Part shown: one piece after another, positions 29,435 through 39,508 of the stretch
Layout: each line of letters opens with the position of its first letter
How positions within the stretch are numbered: the first letter of the stretch is position 1
NCBI GenBank assembly: GCA_038735125.1
Contig: JAVYNU010000001.1
Location: 124,001 to 188,000, forward strand
Source of the DNA: Ignisphaera sp.
Lineage (GTDB): Archaea > Thermoproteota > Thermoprotei_A > Sulfolobales > Ignisphaeraceae
DNA: 64,000 nucleotides
Direction of reading: 5' to 3'
Notes under the pieces: generated by a model
Seen by the model: only the letters and a program-made list of their open reading frames with translations
The model's database searches: none
Told to the model about the DNA's origin: nothing
Program-made: the position numbers and the translations under genes

Positions 29435-29725
29435 TTATTCAAAAACATCCTTAACTTTGACTTGAATTTCTTGGGGTAGAACATTCAATATCGAGTTGCT
29501 AGGCTTTTTCTCAATAACAGCAACAAAAACCATTGCATCTCCAACATCAACACTATATGCATACCCCTTTTTAATATAACTACTTTCACCACCTACTATT
29601 GAAGCCATAATTGCTTCTTCTTTGCGATTTGACTCCTTAAATCTGATGTAATTGTTAAGTGATATTATGAGGGATGCTATAATTAGGAGTAGTGTTGAAA
29701 TTAAGACAACACTTGTTGAGTTCAT
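29435..29725 (-). CDS. Small membrane-anchored hypothetical protein
   Basis: 96 residues with one N-terminal membrane helix (SVVLISTLLLIIASLIISL) followed by a polar domain that contains a short strand-rich part (YSVDVGDAMVFVAVIEKK). It could be a membrane-anchored OB- or S1-like domain, but no family is recognised. It is convergent with the AAA gene, 27 bases apart. Confidence 0.55.
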   Translation of the reverse strand: MNSTSVVLISTLLLIIASLIISLNNYIRFKESNRKEEAIMASIVGGESSYIKKGYAYSVDVGDAMVFVAVIEKKPSNSILNVLPQEIQVKVKDVFE

Positions 29726-29927
29726 TTTACTAAAGGCACCATAGATATATGTTGAAAGTTTTGAACTTATAAGATGGGAGGAGATATAATCAGATATTAC
29801 ATGAGATTGTTGAGAGTATTACAATATATATGTAATATCCTTGTATTACCTATACACATTAGTTTTGTAGCTTACAAACAACTTGTGTTACTGCTTCTAG
29901 TGAAGCAAAGGTTCTTCCTATACATGA

Positions 29928-31619
<1,692 letters not shown>

Positions 31620-31740
31620 TTCTGATCTGCCAAAAATTTTGAATTCATCGACCATCTTGGTGATGAAACTTACAAGGTGTGAGCCTCTATGCAATGATCG
31701 GTGAACCCGCGGCTGAATCAATGATATAGGTGGATCAGTC

Positions 31741-32775
31741 TTGACATTGGAAGATACCAATCTTAGTGCTGAAGAAATACTTGACGAGATTCGTATAGAT
31801 AAGATATCAGAAAACTCGTTATTCATAGCTAAAAAATATGGTTATGCACCATACATGATCGAAAGATATATATCAATGCTTGGATATGAAGAGGCTCTAA
31901 AGTTGGTTGAGTCTTTCGAGAAATTCAAGAAAAGACCTACAATATTATGCAATTATCTGAAGTATGACTGCGACAAACTGATAAAAAATCTTGAAAATCT
32001 GGGTTTTAGCGTGAAAAACCTTGAATGGTGCGACTACTGCTTCTATATAGATTCTGCACCAGAATCACCTTCTATCGGATCTACACACGAATATCTAAAA
32101 GGTTATTACTATGTGTATAGGGATCCTGCATCACTAATACCACCACTTATGTTGAACCCGGAAAAAGGTTCAACTGTACTCGATATGTGTGCAGCACCTG
32201 GCGGAAAAGCAATCCATATTTTACTGCTGATGGAAGATGAGGGGCTTCTCATAGCTAATGACATTTCGAGGAGAAGAAGCATTTCAATGCTTTCACACTT
32301 TGTTAGAATGGGGTTCAAATCTTATGTTATAATAAATGAGGATGGCTTTGAACTTCCTAGGAAAATTGGTTTAGAGAAATTTGACTACATCCTTCTAGAT
32401 GCTCCTTGTAGTGCAGAGGGGGGCATAATGTTCGATCCTAGTAGAAAGACTAAGACTTCTCAACGGGCTCTGGCCCAGCTTGTCAAAAGGGAGATAGAGC
32501 TTCTCTATGCTGCTACAAAGCTTGTTAAAAAAGGTGGTAGGATAGTTTATACTACATGCAGTATTGCACCAGAGGAAAACGAGTATGTTATTACAAAGGT
32601 TCTGCAACTTAATAGTGAGATAGATATTGAGATTCCACGCTTAAATATATGGTCAAATGGTATAGCAAGATTCTCTAATTTGGTATTTGATGATAGGGTT
32701 ACAAGATGTGTTAGAATTTGGCCTCATAGACATGGCATGGAGGGTTACTTCGTCTGCTCTCTTGTTAAAAAATGA
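31741..32775 (+). CDS. RsmB/NOP2-family RNA (cytosine-5) methyltransferase
   Basis: SAM-dependent m5C methyltransferase for rRNA or tRNA. The SAM-binding motif is VLDMCAAPGGKAIH; DAPCSAEGG carries the motif IV cysteine and TTCSIAPEENE the motif VI cysteine, so both catalytic cysteines are present. The N-terminal 130 residues contain a substrate-recognition region ending in an RDPASLIPP segment typical of the family. GGTGG about eight bases upstream fixes the TTG start at 31741. 344 residues. Confidence 0.92.
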   Translation: MTLEDTNLSAEEILDEIRIDKISENSLFIAKKYGYAPYMIERYISMLGYEEALKLVESFEKFKKRPTILCNYLKYDCDKLIKNLENLGFSVKNLEWCDYCFYIDSAPESPSIGSTHEYLKGYYYVYRDPASLIPPLMLNPEKGSTVLDMCAAPGGKAIHILLLMEDEGLLIANDISRRRSISMLSHFVRMGFKSYVIINEDGFELPRKIGLEKFDYILLDAPCSAEGGIMFDPSRKTKTSQRALAQLVKREIELLYAATKLVKKGGRIVYTTCSIAPEENEYVITKVLQLNSEIDIEIPRLNIWSNGIARFSNLVFDDRVTRCVRIWPHRHGMEGYFVCSLVKK

Positions 32776-32860
32776 GTCAAATTCAAGATAAGATTTATAT
32801 ACTTGGAATTGGAAAGATTGTATAATACTTTGAATAGTATGGAATATATGGCGACATGGT

Positions 32861-34213
32861 ATGAAGTTCGATGTTGTTGTTGTTGGCGGTGGTGTTGGAG
32901 GCCTTTATGCATCTTATGCTCTTGCCAAAAAGAGCTTGAAGGTTGCACTAATTGAGATGAAGGATGAGAAAAACGTTGGAGACAAGGTTTGTGGAGATGC
33001 TATCGGCGAGCACCACTTTATTGAACTGGGGCTTGAGCCGCCTGTGCCAGGTTTTGATAAAGATCATGAGTATGATGGTGTTGTGCTATTCTCTCCAGAT
33101 GAGCAACATAAAATTTTTGTTGAGGGAAGAGGTTACTCCATCAACAGGAAAAACTTTGGGTTGAAACTATATAGGATGGCTATAAACAATGGAGTTGAAG
33201 CGTATCTAGAACACTTCTTTGTCAAGCCAATAGTTAGTGGCTCAAAAGTTGATGGGATTGTGGCGAAGGATAAAAATGGATTTGAAAAGGAGTTCGAGGC
33301 AAAGGTTGTAATTGATGCAACAGGCGTTGCCTCTGCTGTTAGGAGGAGCCTGCCACGCGAGTGGTGGGTGTCTGTGGAAATACCTAAAGAAGATTATAAT
33401 ATTACATATAGAGAGGTTGTTGTGGGAGATATTGATCTGGACAACAAATATGCATATATATACTTGAATGTTGATGTTGCACCTGGAGGCTATTGGTGGC
33501 TGTTCCCAAAGGGAGGGGGTGTCTACAATATAGGGCTTGGAGTTCAGTGGAAGGAGGGCGCACCAAATCCGAGAACACAGTATGTCAAATACATCATGAA
33601 TAAGCTTGGAAATAGAGTATCAGAGGTTATTCATAGCGGAGGTGGCCTTGTCCCAACAAGAAGACCAATACCGTGTATGGTGTGGAATGGGTTTGTGGTT
33701 ATAGGTGATGCAGCTGCAACTGCCAATCCTGTGCATGGCGGTGGGATAGGCTCGGCAATGCTAAGCGCCAAGACGGTAGCTGAAGCAATTACTGAGGCGT
33801 TGGATAAAGGCGATGCAACTATGGAAAACCTTTGGAGCTATCACATCAAATTCCATAAGGTTTATGGAGCAAAGCAGGCCTCATTAGACATTCTAAGGAT
33901 GTTCCTTCAGAGAATGAGTAATAGCGACCTGAATTTTGTATTTAGATCGAATCTTGTTAACGGTTCTGAGGTATATGACATGGGTTCTAAAGGCGATTTA
34001 AGCATCTCTATCATAAATAGAGTGAAGAGCTTTTTAACGTTAGCGTCGAGACCATCATTTCTAGCAAAACTGTATAGGCTAAAACAGTTTATGGATAGGG
34101 CAAAGGAGCTCTACCTTAATTACCCATCGTCGCCAAGTGGATACATTAACTGGTTGGCAGAAGAGCAGAGGCTTTTCGATGAGTATAGAAAGTGGCTAAC
34201 AGAAAAGATGTGA
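32861..34213 (+). CDS. Geranylgeranyl reductase family flavoprotein
   Basis: FAD-dependent enzyme that saturates geranylgeranyl chains of archaeal lipids (or a related digeranylgeranylglycerophospholipid reductase). The FAD fold starts VVVVGGGVGGLYASYALA, KVCGDAIGEHHF follows, and the second FAD motif is VVIGDAAATANPVHGGGIG. Length 450 residues. It is directly upstream of a UbiA-type prenyltransferase, consistent with a lipid-synthesis pair. Confidence 0.92.
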   Translation: MKFDVVVVGGGVGGLYASYALAKKSLKVALIEMKDEKNVGDKVCGDAIGEHHFIELGLEPPVPGFDKDHEYDGVVLFSPDEQHKIFVEGRGYSINRKNFGLKLYRMAINNGVEAYLEHFFVKPIVSGSKVDGIVAKDKNGFEKEFEAKVVIDATGVASAVRRSLPREWWVSVEIPKEDYNITYREVVVGDIDLDNKYAYIYLNVDVAPGGYWWLFPKGGGVYNIGLGVQWKEGAPNPRTQYVKYIMNKLGNRVSEVIHSGGGLVPTRRPIPCMVWNGFVVIGDAAATANPVHGGGIGSAMLSAKTVAEAITEALDKGDATMENLWSYHIKFHKVYGAKQASLDILRMFLQRMSNSDLNFVFRSNLVNGSEVYDMGSKGDLSISIINRVKSFLTLASRPSFLAKLYRLKQFMDRAKELYLNYPSSPSGYINWLAEEQRLFDEYRKWLTEKM

Positions 34214-34288
34214 TATCATATCTCATCTATCTCATTTTGTCTCACTACACCATATTTTAATGATATACCCATAGGTGTTCATGTCTAG

Positions 34289-35122
34289 ATGAATCTCAAG
34301 AGCATTAAGGCATGGTTAAGCATAATAAGAATTGGAAACAGCATAGCGCTTGGAATAGCTGCTACTGTGGGCTACATTGTTGGCGGAGGCACGAATGTCT
34401 ATGAAGCTGCCAAGACATTTCTCACAGCGTTTTTCATTGGTGGCGGAGGTAATATAATAAATGATTACTTTGATAGAGAGGTTGACGCTATTAATAAACC
34501 TTGGAGACCAATACCATCTGGATTAATAAAGCCTTTTGAGGCATATGTAGCCGCATTAACGTTTTTCTTAATAGGTTTTGCCATAGCACTATCATCTTCA
34601 TATTTCTCAGGAATTGTGGCTCTTCTTGCAATAGTACTTGTTTACCTCTATTCCTATAATCTCAAACGTGTTCTTCTGGCAGGCAACATATCGATCGCAT
34701 TTTTAACTGCATTAAGCATAGTATATGGCTCTCTATTCAGCTCTGTAAATATCCATGTTGTTCTAGCAGCCACCTACGCCTTCTTGTTCAACTTGGGCAG
34801 AGAGTTTCTAAAGGGTATAGAAGATGTTGAGGGAGATAAAAGATTTGGTATAAAGACCTTGGCAACCGCATATGGAGTTGCAGTAGCCTTCAAAGCCTCG
34901 GCACTGATCTACGGCATTCTGCTTGCTGTAAGCTTGCTACCCATAGCCATACTCAGTTACAGCATTGTATACACGTTACTAGCGCTCATTGTCGATGCTA
35001 TTATCATATATTCAATTCTAAATGCAAAAACTCTTAAATCTGCTGATGCACTAAAATCAACCCGCATTCTAAAGATTGCTGCTTTTGCTGGACTTTTTGC
35101 ATTTCTTTTTCACAACATATAG
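34289..35122 (+). CDS. UbiA-family prenyltransferase, probable DGGGP synthase
   Basis: Membrane enzyme that should attach the second geranylgeranyl chain in archaeal ether lipid synthesis. The Asp-rich motif is NDYFDREVDAINKPWRPIPS and the second motif is GIEDVEGDKRFG. About eight hydrophobic helices span the 277 residues. The neighbouring geranylgeranyl reductase supports a lipid role. I chose DGGGP synthase over other UbiA functions because of this context and the crenarchaeal setting. Confidence 0.88.
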   Translation: MNLKSIKAWLSIIRIGNSIALGIAATVGYIVGGGTNVYEAAKTFLTAFFIGGGGNIINDYFDREVDAINKPWRPIPSGLIKPFEAYVAALTFFLIGFAIALSSSYFSGIVALLAIVLVYLYSYNLKRVLLAGNISIAFLTALSIVYGSLFSSVNIHVVLAATYAFLFNLGREFLKGIEDVEGDKRFGIKTLATAYGVAVAFKASALIYGILLAVSLLPIAILSYSIVYTLLALIVDAIIIYSILNAKTLKSADALKSTRILKIAAFAGLFAFLFHNI

Positions 35123-35172
35123 CTTAAAACCTCTAGCAGAGAGAGTCAAGGCTTTGCTAATTGGAAGGGTTT

Positions 35173-35706
35173 TTATAGTAGATCCTCTTTCACATTGCTG
35201 ACAACATTTATGTAAAGTCCTAGCATATAGAGTAGATCTGATAATCTATTTAGATACATATACGTTGTTTTATCGAGCATCCCATCTCTAAGTAGTTTAA
35301 CAGCTCTGCGCTCAACCCTTCTGCAAACAGCCCTTAGAAAATGTATAAGCGCTGAGCTAAGAGACGAACCTGGAACAACAAATTTTGATGGAAGAACAAC
35401 CCTATTGGAAAAATCGTTTATCAGCTTCTCAATCGAGGCTAAATCATTATCATCTATCGGAGAAGCCATTCTGCCCATAGAAGCCACATAACCTGCTATA
35501 AACATGAGCTTTCTCTGGATCCTATCCAGCAAATCAACTATATCAAGAACTTTGGATTCACTCAAATATGCCTTTACCACACCCATTAATGAAACAAGCT
35601 CATCTAGTTCACCTATGAATTCTATCACCGGCGAGTCCTTGGAAATACGCTGACCAATAACATCTGTATAGCCATCATCTCCTCTGTGAGCATATTTAAA
35701 AACCAT
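35173..35706 (-). CDS. Cob(I)alamin adenosyltransferase, PduO type
   Basis: Transfers the adenosyl group of ATP to corrinoid cobalt. The PduO features are the N-terminal GDDGYTDVIGQRISKDSP, the central EFIGELDELVSLMG, RRVERRAVKLL and the closing YLNRLSDLLYMLGLY helix. 177 residues, normal length. It is convergent with the UbiA-like gene. No B12 biosynthesis genes are in the window. Confidence 0.92.
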   Translation of the reverse strand: MVFKYAHRGDDGYTDVIGQRISKDSPVIEFIGELDELVSLMGVVKAYLSESKVLDIVDLLDRIQRKLMFIAGYVASMGRMASPIDDNDLASIEKLINDFSNRVVLPSKFVVPGSSLSSALIHFLRAVCRRVERRAVKLLRDGMLDKTTYMYLNRLSDLLYMLGLYINVVSNVKEDLL

Positions 35707-35866
35707 GCCAATTCGCCTAAGTAGCGACTTTATTGCTAAAATCCATACTTTATAAACATTTCTATAGTGAAAACGATATTGTTTATTATCTCCTAGACTA
35801 CTGTATATAGTACTTTAGCAACTATGGTTACATACAATTATTTTTAACTCTGTCATCATCTATACA

Positions 35867-36220
35867 TCATATGCTAAACATAGTATATAAGGCAATTTGC
35901 GAAGTCTCCATGTTTACGTCGTAGCTATGTCTATTTTTCAGCGTTGACCCTAGGTATTTATCCAAGTAGCTGATTTCTTCGTTTACATATCTATAGAGCA
36001 AATCTCCTATGCCATACCCACAGTAGTTGCACTTCCAATGCTTTATCAAATCGATTTCGTTAACCATTGCCATAACTGTGTAGGAGTTTTTCTTGAAACA
36101 TGCAGGACACTCAATCTCTAGTTCAAGGTAGATCCATTTCTCTATCAGGTCTAGCCAGAGAAGCTTTATAGGAGAGATCTCGAAGAAATATCGTGGAATT
36201 TCTATCTCGTAATCGTCCAT
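35867..36220 (-). CDS. Zinc-ribbon hypothetical protein
   Basis: About 117 residues from ATG 36220 (MDDYEIEIPRYFFEISPIKL); the open frame to 36244 would need a TTG start inside the upstream inverted repeat. CPAC and CNYC, about 30 residues apart, should bind zinc. The N-terminal half is hydrophobic and acidic. It is divergent from the 338-residue unknown gene and shares a symmetric promoter region with it. No family is recognised. Confidence 0.6.
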   Translation of the reverse strand: MDDYEIEIPRYFFEISPIKLLWLDLIEKWIYLELEIECPACFKKNSYTVMAMVNEIDLIKHWKCNYCGYGIGDLLYRYVNEEISYLDKYLGSTLKNRHSYDVNMETSQIALYTMFSI

Positions 36221-36238
36221 ATCGCAACACTGCAGTGG

Positions 36239-36267
36239 AAACAAAAATACATGTTATATTTTTGTTT
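36239..36267. repeat. Perfect 11-bp inverted repeat in a divergent promoter
   Basis: Arms AAACAAAAATA (36239-36249) and TATTTTTGTTT (36257-36267) are exact reverse complements around the spacer CATGTTA. Each arm carries a TATA-like element at a suitable distance from one of the two divergent starts (36220 and 36285), so both genes may be near-leaderless and driven from a mirrored promoter. It could also be a dimeric regulator's operator. CTGCAGTGGAAAC immediately to the left resembles part of an origin-recognition box; without the G-rich flank I treat this as weak. Confidence 0.6.
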
Positions 36268-36284
36268 AGGTATCTGGGGGTTAA

Positions 36285-37301
36285 ATGTCTCTAAGCAAAT
36301 ATCTTATTACAAGTTCTACCATTGCTTTTTTGTACACCATCTCTAGAGAAGGAAATTTTTCTGAGCACATTAGAGCATTAGAGGTTGTCAACATCGACGA
36401 CGTACAAAGACTCTGTTTCTTGCTTAGAAAATACATTGAATCACTATCATCATTAAAAATGGAGAAGTGTTTAGCTACACCATTAATTGGCGTAGCACCA
36501 TTTCTTGCAAGAAAATATGGTTTAAAGCTCATCACAAACCAAATTATGGTTGTTGGTAAAAGGCCTCTACCTACAGACCCTCATTGTATAGACTGTCTAG
36601 CTTTTGATTCTAGTACATGGATAACAAAAATCTTTAGAGTCTTGAGTAAATGTCTCAAAGTTAGTGAAATACCGATAAGATTTGCTGTATACTATGACCC
36701 TGTTGACCAGTGGCCATTGCTGATAAATTACATACCCATTATAATATTGCTTGACTTCAACTCTTTAATGAATATTAATAAATGTAGAGAAAAGTACATA
36801 GTTCAATTCACAAATTATAGGCTATTCAAAGGTTTGCTACACGATATTAAATCTGTTGAGAGCATGGTTATAACCCCTCATAAAATAGATAAAAGCTATT
36901 TTCAAAATGGAGACTGTAGCCCTATCACATGTTTGGATCCTTCCAAAACTGCACACTACTCTTATGACTCGGAATACAATTTTTTCGAAGAACATTTTCC
37001 AAAGGATAGCAAAGAAAATGGCGACATCGACACGCTGTTCATAGAGTTTTGGAGTTCTCACATATCCTTTGAAGAGACGAACAGAAAGCTAGCGTATATC
37101 TGGTTTTTTAAACCAACGCAACATGTTATTACACAGGTGATAAATAAAATCAAGGGTGTTCGGGTAAAGGAGATCAAAGTTGTGTCGCCACATAAATCCA
37201 TTGCTGAGCTTGGGGCTACACACAACTATAGAATCTGGCTATCGAGCATAATAAAAAGCATTGTAATGAGCTCCAAACCCAAGATAACGCTGATCTCATA
37301 G
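36285..37301 (+). CDS. Hypothetical protein, 338 residues
   Basis: Not recognised. It begins MSLSKYLITSSTIAFLYTIS after a mirrored TATA region. The protein is soluble overall, with a repeated Cys content (DPHCIDCLAF, CSPITCLD) and an alpha/beta C-terminal half (LAYIWFFKPTQHVITQVIN, VKEIKVVSPHKSIAELG). The two CxxC-like clusters could bind metal, but spacing is irregular. It sits in an isolated divergent unit. Confidence 0.6.
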   Translation: MSLSKYLITSSTIAFLYTISREGNFSEHIRALEVVNIDDVQRLCFLLRKYIESLSSLKMEKCLATPLIGVAPFLARKYGLKLITNQIMVVGKRPLPTDPHCIDCLAFDSSTWITKIFRVLSKCLKVSEIPIRFAVYYDPVDQWPLLINYIPIIILLDFNSLMNINKCREKYIVQFTNYRLFKGLLHDIKSVESMVITPHKIDKSYFQNGDCSPITCLDPSKTAHYSYDSEYNFFEEHFPKDSKENGDIDTLFIEFWSSHISFEETNRKLAYIWFFKPTQHVITQVINKIKGVRVKEIKVVSPHKSIAELGATHNYRIWLSSIIKSIVMSSKPKITLIS

Positions 37302-37442
37302 TACTCAGTGAGGTTCAAAATCATCATGTTATCAGAGCTGAGCGCCTCATCACAAAACCTTAATATTTCACGCCATTGCTTCAACGCAAATTTGTATAGC
37401 CTAAAACGTTTTTAAATACTATAAAACATCTTATCTCTTGGA

Positions 37443-38387
37443 TTGATTTATAACAGACTAGGCCAAGCCTCTGAACTGCTTGTCACGGTGATTATAATGA
37501 TTCCCATGGCTTATATAGGACTTCGAGAAATGCTTGATAGCCTAGACAATTCAAAAAATATAATCTTTTTGGAGCCTCTTGTGAAAGATGTTGTAGAGTA
37601 TTATATGGAGCAGTTGCTTAGGGACGGCCTCATCAAATCTTGTGGAGATGGCTATCGCATAGATATCGAAGCTATTGAGAAACTTGTAGATTCTAATCCG
37701 CAGATAGGGTATCTACAAACAAGTCCATATCCTCATATTGGATTCGTTGTGCCGAGTTTCCTCGAGTTTGCGTATAGAATACTCTACGAAGATAAGGTTG
37801 TTTTGCAGGAGCCGGGACTTACATCAGCATTTGTATTCTATGTCAGGAATATTTTAAACTATTTGTGCAAGATGAAACCCGAGATTGTTTTCCTTGTTGA
37901 CACGATACTAGATAGAATCGTCAATGAAAATGGTGAGCTTCTATATGGATACAAGGACATGTATATGATAGAGTCATACCTGTTCTTATCAGATGTTTGC
38001 AACAATGTATTGTTGTACGTGAAAGACTTGCGAAAAACCGAAAAATTGATTGAGAAAATCCTAAACGAGTCAGACAATATCGGTATCGCAATAGATATTG
38101 AAGGCGTGGCTAAAAAGGGTATGTCAGCTAATATTATGGAGATAATTAAAAGCAGGGTTAAGAAGCCAGCCATAGGAGTTGTCATGCCTATACAAATACA
38201 AAAATATGTAGATGATGGTGAGAAGAGGGCTCTGCAAAAGCTGTTTAGCATATATGGAGGTGATATGATTGTTATACTAGCAAATGCAAGACCAATTACA
38301 GAGCCTCTTGCAGAGAAACTAGAACCAGATCCAATACACAGATTTATAAGCTATATAGAGGAGATCCTCAGCCAAGCGAGGTTTTAG
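37443..38387 (+). CDS. Hypothetical protein, 314 residues, upstream of ubiquitin-like gene
   Basis: Not recognised. Predicted alpha/beta protein with an early winged-helix-like stretch (DVVEYYMEQLLRDGLIKSCG) and a C-terminal part with AIGVVMPIQIQKYVDDGEKR and GGDMIVILANARPI. The TTG start at 37443 is weak; internal ATGs at 37497 or 37506 are possible. It ends five bases before the ubiquitin-like gene, which strongly suggests translational coupling and a shared function. Confidence 0.6.
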   Translation: MIYNRLGQASELLVTVIIMIPMAYIGLREMLDSLDNSKNIIFLEPLVKDVVEYYMEQLLRDGLIKSCGDGYRIDIEAIEKLVDSNPQIGYLQTSPYPHIGFVVPSFLEFAYRILYEDKVVLQEPGLTSAFVFYVRNILNYLCKMKPEIVFLVDTILDRIVNENGELLYGYKDMYMIESYLFLSDVCNNVLLYVKDLRKTEKLIEKILNESDNIGIAIDIEGVAKKGMSANIMEIIKSRVKKPAIGVVMPIQIQKYVDDGEKRALQKLFSIYGGDMIVILANARPITEPLAEKLEPDPIHRFISYIEEILSQARF

Positions 38388-38392
38388 AAATT

Positions 38393-38638
38393 ATGAAAAA
38401 GGTTATTGTAAAACTTATTGGGTTCAAAGATCTGCAAAACAGATATTTGGAGATTTTGCTAGATGAGGACTCAACTGTTTCCCAGCTTGTTAACAAATTT
38501 CTCCAGATGGCGAGTGTATCTGAAATGAATGGAGATGAAATTATGGTGATGTGCAATAACAAACAGCTCTACCCGGATGATAAAGTCCCTGAAGATTGTC
38601 AAACAATTGAGTTATTCCCATTTGCTAGCGGGGGGTAA
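38393..38638 (+). CDS. Ubiquitin-like beta-grasp protein with C-terminal Gly-Gly (MoaD/ThiS/SAMP type)
   Basis: 81 residues with a beta-grasp pattern: KKVIVKLIGFKDL, a helix SQLVNKFLQMASV, EIMVMCNNKQLYPDD, and the end TIELFPFASGG. The diglycine terminus is what E1-like enzymes adenylate for sulfur transfer (MoaD, ThiS) or protein conjugation (SAMP, Urm1). No E1-like gene is in the window. It is five bases behind the 314-residue unknown gene and 37 bases before an aldo-keto reductase homologue, so the three probably share a transcript. Confidence 0.82.
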   Translation: MKKVIVKLIGFKDLQNRYLEILLDEDSTVSQLVNKFLQMASVSEMNGDEIMVMCNNKQLYPDDKVPEDCQTIELFPFASGG

Positions 38639-38675
38639 AACACTTTTATAGCGATGATTTGCATCGTGATTAGAT

Positions 38676-39491
38676 ATGTCCAGCCAGGTCAACGTAGATC
38701 TTAGAAAAGTTCTTGGAAAAACGGGTGTGAAGGTCTCTCCAATAGGTTTTGGAACTCTTAATATAAGGGATTTCATAAATGCTGAGAAAGCCCTGTTAAA
38801 AGCTGTTGAATATGGCATAAACGTATTTGAAGTCTCAGAGACATATGCAAATGGGCTAGCCTTAGACTATTTTGGAAGATTTCTCGCTAAGATTAAAAGA
38901 GACGATGTTTTCATAGTATTTAGAATCTCACCACTAATTTTAGCTGATCCAGATAGTTTCGAGGCAAAGTTCAGTAAGTTTCTTCAAAAAATGAACACCT
39001 CTTATGTTGACGCCTTAATGATTGGCTGGTACGAAGATGCAATACCGTTGGAGACACAACTAACATCTTTAGAGAGAGCTATTGAGAGAGGCTATGCTAA
39101 GTTTATTGGGGTAAGCGGTTTTAAAGTCAAGCAAATTGCCAGAGTTTTGAACATGCCAAAGAAATATGAAATTTCTTTGATTCAAAGCAGATATAATGTG
39201 ATAGACAAGCGCATAGAAAAAGATGTGCTGCCATTTGCCATAGAAAACAACATGGCTGTGCTAGCCTGTTCAGCTCTTGACAGAGGTCAAGCAATCCGAC
39301 ACCCAGTGGTTATGCATATTGCGAGCAAGTACAATGCAACTGGGGCCCAAATCGCCATAAGCTATGTTATTTCAAACCCAAATGTTATTGCTCTTGTAAA
39401 AAGTGAGAATATAGATCATGTAGTCGAGAATACCACGGCCCCCAGAACCATGTTGAAAGAAGAAGATTTAAGTGTTCTAAGGTCAATATAG
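38676..39491 (+). CDS. Aldo-keto reductase-fold protein lacking most of the catalytic tetrad
   Basis: TIM-barrel protein of the AKR superfamily: KTGVKVSPIGFGTLNIR, GVSGFKVKQIARVL, ISLIQSRYNVIDK and ALDRGQAI map onto the usual strands, 271 residues. The catalytic Asp is Glu (VFEVSETYANG), Tyr is kept, Lys is replaced by Arg (FIVFRISP), and His is replaced by Gly (LMIGWYED). Standard carbonyl reduction is therefore doubtful. It follows the ubiquitin-like gene and precedes MEMO by 17 bases. Confidence 0.85.
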   Translation: MSSQVNVDLRKVLGKTGVKVSPIGFGTLNIRDFINAEKALLKAVEYGINVFEVSETYANGLALDYFGRFLAKIKRDDVFIVFRISPLILADPDSFEAKFSKFLQKMNTSYVDALMIGWYEDAIPLETQLTSLERAIERGYAKFIGVSGFKVKQIARVLNMPKKYEISLIQSRYNVIDKRIEKDVLPFAIENNMAVLACSALDRGQAIRHPVVMHIASKYNATGAQIAISYVISNPNVIALVKSENIDHVVENTTAPRTMLKEEDLSVLRSI

Positions 39492-39508
39492 TGATAGAGT
39501 GATGAGAT

